From Euborellia annulipes (taxonomy: Eukaryota; Arthropoda; Insecta; Dermaptera; Anisolabididae), in contig JAKCPI010015614.1 of the NCBI GenBank assembly GCA_023213315.1, positions 1-64,000 on the forward strand: 64,000 bases of DNA, given 5' to 3'. The translations under genes were made by a program, and so were the position numbers. This document shows, piece by piece, positions 46,186 through 58,724 of the stretch (position 1 is the first letter of the stretch; every line of letters begins with the position of its first letter). A model generated the notes under the pieces. That model was given only the letters and a program-made list of their open reading frames with translations, searched no databases and was not told the origin of the DNA.

Positions 46186-46987
46186 ATGGCTAAGCGATAG
46201 GTTTAAAAATAAAACCACCTTCATTGTTGGCAAATATAAGGAGGCCAATTTCATATGCAGTGGCGCAGCCAGGAGGGAGAAAGAAAAGGGCAGTTTTGCC
46301 CAACCCAAAATCTTTACAGGAGCAATAAAATTACAACAATATGAAGAGAGACTCAATAAAAATTTTTTTATACCTCTTTCGGTTACAGAGGCGGTATAGT
46401 ATTTATAGTAGTAGTTAATAGGCCATTTAGAGTTTACAAATGTTACATAAAATTTGAATAATTCAATATCAATGGCTTTCAATAGTTTCTCAATCTATCT
46501 CAATTTTCAACATTGCTTAGCGTTGCTTAACAACTTAAGATTTTATCGGCTGGAGTAATATATTTAAATTTAAAAAGAATGTTTACATTTGTTTTGAATT
46601 TTAATAACATTAATCCTCGAAGGATTCTGTTTAATGTCAAAAAGGACAGTTCCTTAAAAAAATAAACCCCTCCTAGGGGCCAACTCCTGCTTGTGGACAA
46701 TATTTTTCGTAATTTTGATCTAATTATTCGAATGGAAGAAAGTCCCTTACGTAATCTTATTCTACTACTTGACTCTGACTTATTCTTTATACTAGTTGAA
46801 ATTAAAATTATACTGCTTTATTAAAATATTTAAAAGAGAGAATGCTTGGGGAAATAACGGAAGGACCCAGGTCAATGATATTTCTATTTTGGAAAACCAA
46901 AATTAAAAGTGTCTCGTTATATTCAAAGCCAAACCCATTTTGGAAATGAAAAAAAGTATTCTACTGATCATATTGAGAAGGAAAAAA
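46186..46987. other. Intergenic DNA between UCHL5 and the TTF1-like gene
   Basis: No exon or clear repeat is recognised. A 106-codon minus-strand open frame across 46162-46482 shows no family resemblance and overlaps SINE sequence. Confidence 0.4.
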
Positions 46988-47629
46988 TCTGGTGTGACTG
47001 GCGCACAGCACACAACTTTCTCTTACCTTTGGTAATCGAAAGTTGTGTTCTGTGCGCCAGTCACACCAGATTTTTCGTGTCGACATATATTTAGTTCCCG
47101 ACAGTATGGAACATGTGAATGCAGATGTAATAAAATTTATAAGTGTGGGAAAATATTTATTTTTTGTTACCATGGCAACCATTTCTCCTATATTTTCTAT
47201 GGAGTACTAGAGTAAAGTGGTCTTTAGAAGATTTCAATGCCAAAATGAGAATATACATTTTAAAGAGAATCTAAAAAATAATTGATTTTTGAATTAAAAA
47301 AAAAAAATCGTTGGAGCATATTTTGAGAAAATCGATAAAAACTGAAAAAATACATCAGTAAAGTACTAGTACTCTTGGCCGATTTTGACAAAAAGCTTAT
47401 TTTCACGCCTCAGGTGGGTGCCTAACTTAAATATAAAATCTCAACCTCCTAGTTCAATTCCTTCATGCTTTAAATTGAACCCAGACAGACCATGTCGCGA
47501 AAACCACTTTTTTGGTTTCAGGGGACCTCAAAACGTGTATATCCATCAAAATCTCGACATCGAATTTTTGACATGAATCCAATACGAAATCTCTCTATAT
47601 ATTAACATATATGGAGGTAAGAGAAAGTA
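46988..47629 (+). mobile_element. Double-hairpin (Helentron-like) element, copy 3
   Basis: TCTGGTGTGACTGGCGCACA hairpin arms pair almost perfectly with TGCGCCAGTCACACCAGA. The family's inner blocks and 3' hairpin (CTCTCTATAT ... GAGGTAAGAGAAAG) follow. It lies in the tail-to-tail gap just before the TTF1-like gene's stop. Confidence 0.7.
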
Positions 47630-47675
47630 AAAAATTAAATAGAAAAGGGTACCAAGAAAAACAGTCTAAATTTCC

Positions 47676-47681
47676 TTTATT
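47676..47681 (-). terminator. Poly(A) signal of the TTF1-like gene
   Basis: AATAAA on the minus strand, 118 bases past the stop codon at 47799. Confidence 0.45.
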
Positions 47682-47798
47682 TTTACAAATTTTTAATAGT
47701 ATTTTTAATAATATGTATAAAAAATAAAGTAATTTTATATAAAATGAATTCACGCACAAATAACAAAATATCAACAAATATCTTTAACATTTCTTTTT

Positions 47799-47935
47799 TT
47801 ATTTTTTTTTTCCCCATACTGGTTCTTTAGGATATTTAATTATATTAATAGATCCATCTGGATTTAAAGTGTATTGTTTTAAATACCGGTGAGTTTCAAA
47901 AATCTCTCTATTATTATATAAATATGTTATAGAAT
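47799..47935 (-). CDS. TTF1-like last exon
   Basis: Acceptor TTTTTTTTTTAG; reads DSITYLYNNREIFETHRYLK, QYTLNPDGSINIIKYPKEPV, WGKKK and TAA at 47801-47799. Confidence 0.78.
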
Positions 47936-50900
47936 CTAAAAAAAAAAAAATTAATAGTTAATAATTAATATAGAATAGTAATGGCAAAAACTTTTAGAAT
48001 ATTAATATTCTAATAGCATATTCATCTTTATATATTGGGTTGATGCATAATTATTTGCCGTTTTTAAACAATATTTAGGCCTGTTATGAAAAAATCTGGT
48101 GTGACTGGTCGCGCAGCACACAACTTTCTCTTACCTTCGGTAATCTAATGCTTGTCACACCAGATTTTTTGTGTCAACATGTATTTAGTTTCCGACAGTA
48201 CGGTACATTCGATTTTCAAGATAAAACGGGACTTCTGGGTTTTTTGGGGTTTAAAATTTATAAGTATGGGAAAATATTTATATTTTGTTACCATGGCAAC
48301 CATTTCTCCTATCTTTTCTATGGAGTACAAGAGTAAAGTGGTCCTCAGAAGATTTCAATGACAAAATGAGAATATACATTTTATTGAGAATCTATAAAAT
48401 AATTGATTTTTGAATTTGAAAAAAAATCGTTGGAGCAAATTTAGAAAAAATCGAAAAAAACTGAAAAAGTGTATAAGTAAAGTACTAGTACTTTTTGGCC
48501 GATTTTGTTCAAAAGCTTTGTGTCACGTCCCAAGGGGGCGCCTAACTTAAATATAAAATTTCAACCTCCTAGCTCTTTTCGTTCTTGAGATATTTTGTTC
48601 ACAGACAGACAGACAGACAGACCATGTCGCGAAAACCACTTTTTTGGATTCAGGGGACCTCAAAACGTGAAGATCCATCAAAATCTCGACATCGAATTTT
48701 TGACATGAATCCAATACTTTCTCTCTCTATATATTAACATATATATAGAGGTAAGAGAACGTAAAAAAGATAGGCATTTTGTTTATTTATAACAATAATC
48801 TTTTTACTCTGTTCAGTTGATAAAAAGTGTAAAATCATATTCATATTCGCCAATAATTTATATATCTAATAATATTATATTGGAAAAGTAAAGTAAGAAC
48901 TAATGAACTGATGATGAAGGAATTTTGACCGAGATTATTCAGAGTGCTTTTCGCCTATAATTTATTTCAAAATTTTCTAGGGGAAATTTTATTGGTTTAT
49001 TGTATTAATCTTTCAATAAATGGTAAGAAGATACAATAAATTCCAATAAAAGTTTTGATATTGAAGCTATTGTACGAGTATTCCTTTGCTAATGTTATTG
49101 TTTTTATGCAAAGAAGGTAATTTCTTTTCTGTTTCAAAAAAAACTTTGAAAAATAAGAATAAGTCAACAATGATCATATTTCAGATATGAGAAATATGTA
49201 ATATGCCAAAAAATAACAAACTTTTTAAAAAAATATAATATATTTTACCTTTAAAATTTTTCCACTTCTTCTGCGGAACTTTGGTCATCATAAGAAGTAT
49301 AAATTTTTTCCATACATATGATCTATTATAATATTCGTATCTATTGCAGAAATAATTCCAATCTAATTCTCTATATTCATTAATTCCTTCATTAAATGCT
49401 CTGCAAAAAAATTAATTAATTATTAATTTAAAACTACCAGGATGGATCAAATATAAGCCTTTTGCAAAAAAAACAACAATTTTCAAAATAAGTTCAAACT
49501 GTCATGTTTCTTATTTTTCTATTAATACATGTTTTCAAAACGATCATGATCCACCATTATATATTCTATATCTTAAGAAAAATTTATACTAACGAATTGT
49601 GACTGTTATATAATTAGATTAATGATATGAAGAGCATCTATTTTGTTAACACTCTTCAGGAACGTTTCGGCTCCTGAATAAAGAGGGTTTGCAAAAGAGA
49701 TGCTTTTTATTTAATGGCTGCATCCTCTTCATATTATTAATCTAAATTTATACTAACCATAATTTTTATTTAAATATTTTACAAAATTATTTTTAAAAAG
49801 CTGGGGTTACTGGTGGCACAGCATCAAGGGCGGGTCCAGAGGAGTTTTTCGGGGGGGGGGGGGGATTTTTCTTTGCAGGGTGTGACTGATCACACAACAC
49901 ACAACTTTCTCCTAATTTAAAGTTGCATTCTCTAATTGTCTATCATATTTTTTTGCGTCTAAATATAGTTTAGAACACACATTTTTAAAATTTTATTTTA
50001 ATTTCTAAAAAAAACTCAGGGAAGTTTAAAACGTGGAGAATCGTCGAAATCTGGAAGTCGAATTTTTTGTCGATAACAATACTTTCTCTATACGAGAAAC
50101 TAAAAAACTCTGGAGAGACCTTTTAGGATGGCTCGCTATAAGTCGCTATAGCCAAGAGAATTACATATTCATCCTCTTTTCTTATAAATATATACATATA
50201 CTGTTTGTCAATGAAAATTTACAAATTAAATTAAAACTCTAGCTTATAAGAAATAAATCTTTGCATTTCAGCTGTGATTATAATGAATAGGATTGTAGTA
50301 TAAAATGAAAATTTATTTTTGGCGCCTGAGACATTAGGCACATAACAACAACAAAATTGTGCCAAATCTTTTGGTGTGCCATCAGTAGATTAAAAAAATA
50401 AATATGAATGATTACCTTTCTACAATTTCTTTTAGAATAGCATTTAAATCTATTTTATTTTTTGAGATGAAGTTCCTGATTGAATATATCCACATTTCTT
50501 TTAATTTTATATAAGGAATTTCAATTAAGTCTTCTAAAATTTTCCATTCTTCAAGTGATATTTTTCTTTTTGCTAATTCATATATATCTTCACATTCAGT
50601 AATATGTAAAAGGATATTTATTATCGAACACTTTAAGTTAAGATCATTTTTTCCAATTTTGCCTGAAAAAAAATTTGAACTAATTAATAATAAATTATAA
50701 TAAGCATGATAGGGCTTAGAGGCTTAAGTAGTTTCTTCCATTTTCACCCTTGAATATGAAAATGAGCTTTCGCTCCGTCTTAAAAATGTTTTATTTTTTT
50801 TATTTAGAAAAAGATATTTAATTAAGCTTATTGCATAAACAAATGAATGAAAATTTTGAAACTTCTCTCGCACCCTAGTTTTTTTTTATTTTTATTTTGC

Positions 50901-51344
50901 CCCTTTGGCATACCGCCATTGAGCTAAAAGTCGTTAGGTAAGAACCACAGTACTAGAGGGTAGGGCTGAATAAGCATACTAGCTTAATTTTCCTATAATT
51001 GCAGTGAGTCATATCGCGTGTTGTGAATCATAGTAGGGAAAGTGCGAAATTCAACAAAGGCGTTTGAAATTTTTATAAACATATTCATTTAAATAGTCGG
51101 GCAACAAATAAAATCAATAGAATCAATAGCAAAGAATGTAAATATATTTTCGCTACTTTGGCACTCAAAGAGAAGACGTTTTAACGTTTTGCTTAACTCA
51201 AAAATTGAATTTTCGGACTTTTGCCACTATGATTCTCAGCAGGCGATATATATATATATATATATAGTAATCCATTACTAATGCAATAAAATATCCTCAC
51301 ATTGGAAAGGCCACTTTAATCAAAATTACTAAATGCAAACGGAG

Positions 51345-51375
<31 letters not shown>

Positions 51376-54300
51376 GGACCCTGCTACGCATTAGTGTGTC
51401 AAGCGCCATCTACCGAGATTTGAGAAAATTAACATTAAAGTTTTTTGTTTTGATTAGATTATATATAATTTTTTTTGTCAATTGTGCAAGTAACATTAAA
51501 TATAAATTTTTTAAGGTCATATTTCATAAAAAAATACTATTAATTAGAGCATTTGAAACAATAATCCGTGGGTAACTCAATTTTTAATTTTTTTTGGCGC
51601 TTGACACACTAATGCATAACAGGGTCCATATATAACCTGAAAATGAAAATAATGCTTTTTTACCATGTCTCATGCATGAATCAAAATAATAAGTAGGATT
51701 TGAAAAACATAATCAAGAGTCGCGGGAGCGACTCGTCGCCGAGCATGTGAAAAGCAAAAGAAAGCAAAGAAACTCTTAATACTACCATTTAGTTGACATT
51801 CCAATAGATGCCAATGGCCCATTGCATTTAGATGGACGAGTCGTCCCTAGACTATATTATCAAGAATGATTTTAAATCCTTAATAAAAGATAGGGACGTG
51901 AAAAAATTTTTTTGAGAAACTTTTCTCTTTCTGGGCGAATATCTCAAAAAGGTTTTAAGATATCGGAGCCAAATTTTTTTTATATTAAACTAGAATAAAT
52001 AAGGATTATTTTGAGCACGAATTCAAAAAAAATTCCAGTGCCAAACAGAATGGCAGAGGCTCAAAGTTGAGATTTTGCCGATTTCGGAAGGTCAAAAGTT
52101 AGTCTCTTATTTTTCCTTTTTTTTTTTTTTTTTTTCTTTTTTTTCTTTTTTTTCTTTTTCATTCTTTTCTTCAATTTTCAAATTTTTAGACAAAGCTACA
52201 GGTTTCCCTGCTGGACCGATTAGGATGAAATTTAAAATACAAATAGATACTATCAAAAACCCGATACCTTTGATATAAAATTTCATTTTGGATCAAAAGT
52301 GACTTTTTGAGAGGTATTCAAAATTTCAAATTTGTCCTATCTTTAACATGGCGAAAAGACAATTCTAACTATTTTGCTCCCTGATGACGTCATCTAGGAA
52401 CATATATATTATTATTAGTAATTTTGATCCCTAATGGAACAAAAATTTTTTAGATAGATCCATTCAGATAGAAATAGATTAACGTGATAAGGAGTGCTAC
52501 CAACATAACAAAAATAAAAAACCTAAAATTTTATAAAATTTGGTGAAATCCTATGTTTATCGTTTCGAATGGATACCAAACGATGTATTTACATTCTACC
52601 AACATAACAAAAATAAAAAACCTAAAATTTTATAAAATTTGGTGAAATCCTATGTTTATCGTTTCGAATGGATACCAAACGATGTATTTACATTCTACCA
52701 ACATAACAAAAATAAAAAACCTAAAATTTTATAAAATTTGGTGAAATCCTATGTTTATCGCTTCGAATGGATACCAAACGATATATTTACATTCTACCAA
52801 CATAACAAAAATAAAAAACCTAAAATTTTATAAAATTTGGTGAAATCCTATGTTTATCGTTTCGAATGAATACCAAACGATATATTTACATTCTACCAAC
52901 ATAACAAAAATAAAAAACCTAAAATTTTATAAAATTTGGTGAAATCCTATGTTTATCGTTTCGAATGGATACCAAACGATGTATTTACATTCTACCAACA
53001 TAACAAAAATAAAAAACCTAAAATTTTATAAAATTTGGTGAAATCCTATGTTTATCGTTTCGAATGAATACCAAACGAAGTATTTACAATCTACCAACAT
53101 AACAAAAATAAAAAACCTAAAATTTTATAAAATTTGTTGAAATTCTATGTTTATCGCTTCGAATGGATACCAAACGATGTATTTACATTCTACCAACATA
53201 ACAAAAATAAAAAACCTAAAATTTTATAAAATTTGGTGAAATCCTATGTTTATCGTTTCGAATGGATACCAAACGATGTATTTACATTCTACCAACATAA
53301 CAAAAATAAAAAACGTAAAATTTTATAAAATTTGGTGAAATCCTATGTTTATCGTTTCGAATGGATACCAAACGATGTATTTACATTCTACCAACATAAC
53401 AAAAATAAAAAACCTAAAATTTTATAAAATTTAGGGAAATCCTATGTTTATCGTTTTGAATGGATACCAAACGATGTATTTACATTCTACCAACATAACA
53501 AAAATAAAAATCCTAAAATTTTATAAAATTTGGTGAAATCCTATGTTTATCGTTTCGAATAGTTACCACACGATGTATTTAATTTTTACTGTTTGGAATG
53601 CATATTAAAAGATCTATTCATGGGATAACTTAATATTTAATAAACAAAAATTAATAAATAATATTTTCATGTAATATTTCACAAAAAGAAGTGAAATCTC
53701 AGCCAAAAACATCGGAGATGCAAAAAGGGGCGCCTCGCATTATTTTTGCCTAGCGTCGAGGTGAAATCAAAAAAATGCGCCTCGCTTTTCTGATTTATAT
53801 AAAAGCGAGGATATATGAAACAAATAAAATTCTGTAGGGGTTTTATTTAAGTGAAAATATTTCCTCGCTTTTATATAAATCAGAAAAGCGAGGCGCATTT
53901 TTTTGATTTCACCTCGACGCTAGGCAAAAATAATGCGAGGCGCCCCTTTTGCATCTCCGATGTTTTTGGCTGAGATAAATATTACCACAAACCAAACCCC
54001 ACTTTCGTTTCACCATTCCTAAAATATTTGATTGACCATCTACAATCTAGGGCTTTAAAAACAAGCTCTAGGGTGAAGTAAATGTTGGAATCTTGTTGAC
54101 AATATAGTTGTTCTGAAGATGAGAGTGATGGAGGTTCATCACTTCTTATCTCTTATTCGAGGTTGAATAATCCAAACTTATGGTACCGCGCCTCCCTTAA
54201 AAATATTTAATCGCATGACGCCTCGCCCCCTCCCCATTTTATAAAATAATACAAATAAAAATTTATATTTCTAAAAAATGTATTATGTACAAAGGCAAAA

Positions 54301-57300
54301 AAAAAATATATATATATTAGGGGTATGACTTTTCGACTTTTTTTTTTTTTAAGATTTCCTGTATCACGAGTCAATGAACTTTTGCCTATTAATGACTAAA
54401 ATGACGTTTATTCCATTAAAATAAAAAAAAAAGGTCACGCACAAACCACTTTGAAATTTTAGGTTGACTGGTCGCAGTCTTGTATAAGCTGGTATATAAG
54501 GGAGGTGTACAAAGCGGGTAGTTGAGTTTTAATTAGCTTAATTTGAATAATTTGGTGTCAATTATAACTTTCAGAACGCTCTAGGAAATCCCGGCGGGGG
54601 GGGGGGAGGTGTACCCTCTTGGAAGGGGTAAGCCAAAATCAAAAATATATTTTATTTTTTTCTCATATAGATTTAATGATAAATTATATAAATTCTATTT
54701 ATAAAAGCAAATTTTAGTATTTTTTTAATTATTTTAAATAAAAGATCGGCTGCAGCAAATGTTCGAAGAGAAAGGTACCCCAAACCCAAGTTTATTAGTT
54801 GCCAGCTCTATCTGCTGAATCGCCTTCTACGTGTTCTTATGGGCGATGAGCTCCATGGTTTGACTAAATTATCAAACATCCACTACTTCTTTGTGCAGGA
54901 TTTAATTAGCAATTATAATAAATTCAAAGGAGCCCTCAGCAACGTTAAAACTAAAATTAAGGAAACAGGCGGCTGAAGAGACGACATGAAGTTTCTTTAC
55001 CCCCTCACTCGTGTCTTCGGTCAATTCGCTGATAACTTGTGAAAGTAATGAAATCTTTTTCGTGAAATTTCAACAAATTCCAAATATCAGCAATGCACGC
55101 TGGAACTCTCGTGCCATTCTAGCCCTTCTTGCGTTTATTCTGATGCCTGAAATCCGTAACAGGTTGCGTAAAATTTGTTCGATCATTTCTTACTAATGGA
55201 CTGATCATTAAATCAGCTGCCAATGGTTTCGCGTTTAAGATTTTGATGAACTATCTGCAGCTCTGAATTAGCAGGGTTAAATTTCTTGAAAACCCACTGG
55301 AAAATAGATGAATTTCCAATCAACATTGCCCGAAACAACCAATGTTGGGAGCGTGAGGTGCAATCAAAGTTATGGAAGAAGTCTACCAAGACTCCTCCCT
55401 CAACAAGGACAACCCCCCTCTGAGATTCATCCTCAGCAATGACCTTATCTAGAATATTTGACTTCCTTATGTCATTAATGACCCTATATAAGTGACTCTA
55501 AAGCTTGTTTACAATTTTGTATCTATTTAAAGTGACTTCAAAAAATTGGCAAAAAATCTGATATATAAAATTTTCAAATCAATTTGTGCGTGACGTTTTT
55601 TTATCAAATCACCTTGAAAGTAAGATTTTATTCAATATATAGTAAAAGTTCATCAAGTTATGATACAGGGATCCGAGGTTGTAAAAAAGTCATACCCCTA
55701 ATATATATATATATATCAATTAAATTGACTTTGCAGCTTCTTCGCCGTAGACGGATGGTTGGTCAAAAAAATTATAAAAACATTGTTTCTATTTTAAATT
55801 TAGTTATTATTGGTCAACTGCCTTGTACAAGTATCAGTTTCGATGCATTCATCATCCTCAGGACCTACAATTTAATATTACATTCAAATTTTTAATATTA
55901 GGTTTTATAACATTTTTATTAGCATTTTTTTATAAATACAGTATAATATTGTTAATACACAAATTTAAAATATTTTGAAAAAGTTAAAAATATAAAATTA
56001 ATTAATCACATCTGTTCATTATATAACCTATAATTGGTTTAAATTTGTTAAAAGTTGTAATTACATACCTTAGTAACTAAAGAATCTATTTTGAATTGTA
56101 TAATACACCTTGTCATATACTGGACAGTTATTATGTCCTTAATGGCTATAAAATATATATGGTTTTTAGGATCTAAAAGAAACCTTATTCAATTAGTTAC
56201 ATTTCTATATGAACATTATGATTTACAAAAGGTCAAATTTATAAATAAATAATAATAAATCATAATGTTCATATCGAAATGTAACTAATTGAATAAGGTT
56301 TCTTTTAGATCCTAAAAACCATATATATTTTATAGCCATTAAGGACATAATAACTGTCCAGTATATGACAAGGTGTATTATACAATTCAAAATAGATTCT
56401 TTAGTTACTAAGGTATGTAATTACAACTTTTAACAAATTTAAACCAATTATAGGTTATATAATGAACAGATGTGATTAATTAATTTTATATTTTTAACTT
56501 TTTCAAAATATTTTAAATTTGTGTATTAACAATATTATACTGTATTTATAAAAAAATGCTAATAAAAATGTTATAAAACCTAATATTAAAAATTTGAATG
56601 TAATATTAAATTGTAGGTCCTGAGGATGATGAATGCATCGAAACTGATACTTGTACAAGGCAGTTGACCAATAATAACTAAATTTAAAATAGAAACAATG
56701 TTTTTATAATTTTTTTGACCAACCATCCGTCTACGGCGAAGAAGCTGCAAAGTCAATCTAATTGATATAAATCTCGCCTGAATCAGCACATGATTATATA
56801 TATATATACCAATATATACATGTATATCGAGTCAGAAATCTAAATGTTTCTAACATTCAAAAACCTGAGAAACCTCACATTTATTAAAAATGTTCATTTA
56901 TAAATATGATTCACTACACCACTTTCTCTTCATACTATTATTTTATTTATAAAACTTGCAATAATTTGGAAAATTGCTCACTGTGGCTAATATTCGCGTC
57001 TCCCCTTAGACTAGTCCGCGCCTCACAGTTTGGAAAACACTGATTTACATCAAACTTCTCATCAACAAAGAATCTATATCACATTGAAGATAATAAAAAA
57101 TTATTAATAATTAAGAATCTCTCTGTAATTTTAATTTCATAGACATGGTAAAATAGATATGCAGAGTGCTATACCTATTTAGGGGTGGAACACCGAATAA
57201 AGGTAATTTGGATTAAATGGGCTTATGGTGAGTTGTAAGTGGTGAAGTAAAGTGCAAAAATTAAGTCGAATCAATGCGTTTTGTTCATGTGATTATTTCA

Positions 57301-58690
57301 ATGTTTATTTTTTTTAATAAAAAAGAATTTAATAAAAAATTTCGTGATTTAAAACTTTAAAATTTTCCAAAAGAGAATTTAATCCTCTTTTATAAAAACA
57401 ATGAAATAATCACGATTAGAAAATTGGTGGCAATTAATTTTCGCATTTAGTGTTCAGTGGACACCCATGAATATGTGATTATTTTATGGTTTTTTTAAAT
57501 ATGTAAAGTTTTTACTGTTTTGCTTTAAATTTCGAAATGAATTTCAATAAATTTTCAACTTATTTTGTAAATACACTGAAATAATCACATGAGAATAGGC
57601 ATGGAAGTCCACTTAAAAATGGTGCCCACAGTATGTGTGATTAATCCCCCTCTTTTATAGGCAGCCTATTTAGAGTTAAGGATAGTTTTTCGCAAAAAAG
57701 TGGGAGGGCCATTTCGCCCCTCTCCTTTTACAACATACCTTCATTTTTTGTTATCTTTTCTTTTTTTTTAAACCCCGCAGTATAATTTCTATTTAGAGTT
57801 TTACAAATTGTAGTAATTGGAATATTCTTAGCGAGCATTTTTTCAAATAATATTTTCTCTTTTGATGTATATCTAAAAAAAAAAATATTTTAAATTGTTA
57901 TTTTTTATAATTAATTTAATAGAAGAAAATAGTTTATGGAAATGATCCATATTCCGAAAACTGAGTTGATTTCCAGATCTTTTAACTTTGCCCACCAACC
58001 TACCTTAGGTTGGATAGGTAAAGTTAATGTTATCGTAAAAAAAAAATCGATATTGGACTGAAGCTGCCAAAATGCGTTTTGATGTCCCTAAAATCCATTT
58101 AGGTATAATAGTTTTTGGAATGATGTCTGTGGTAATTTTTTTCGTCAACAAAATCTCGAAAACTATTTATTCAATTGTTTTAAATTTTGCATATATAAAT
58201 TAGAACAAAAGAACAAGAAGTGTTCTTTTTTTCTTTTAAAAACACTCACACTTTTTTCTCATTCACACTCACACTCAGAGACACATTCATACAGTCTTTT
58301 CAGCAACTTGGGCCATTTGGTATCCAAATGGCTTAAATAAAATCATCGAACAGAGTGGGATCCGAACCCGCCAACCTTGCTATACAAGGTCAGCACGCTA
58401 ACCCATATACCAAGCCCGCGGGCGATATGTTTGTTAAAAATTTATTTAAATTTTAGTATAGCAACAAATAAACAAACACGTTGGGTTAGCTTATTTGTTT
58501 TGCTTAGGAACCGACCGAATATTCGGTTTCGGCCAAAAAGTAGCCGAAACCTGAGTCTGAAAAGATTGGATGAGACTGGCATGCAAAAAAAAAAGGTCAA
58601 ATGATTTGCAAAAGCGGAAAAGGTGCGGTAAAAATTTAGTCTCCCTAAAAAAAAGCTAAAATGATTTTCACTGGAGGGGAAAAAAATTTC

Positions 58691-58724
<34 letters not shown>

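Noticed and set aside
46162..46482. 106-codon minus-strand frame
   Set aside because: No recognisable domain and partial overlap with SINE sequence.
49640..49700. Hammerhead motif on the minus strand
   Set aside because: GAAACGTT precedes CTGAAGA instead of following a stem II, so the order is wrong for a single motif; it may be a rearranged remnant.
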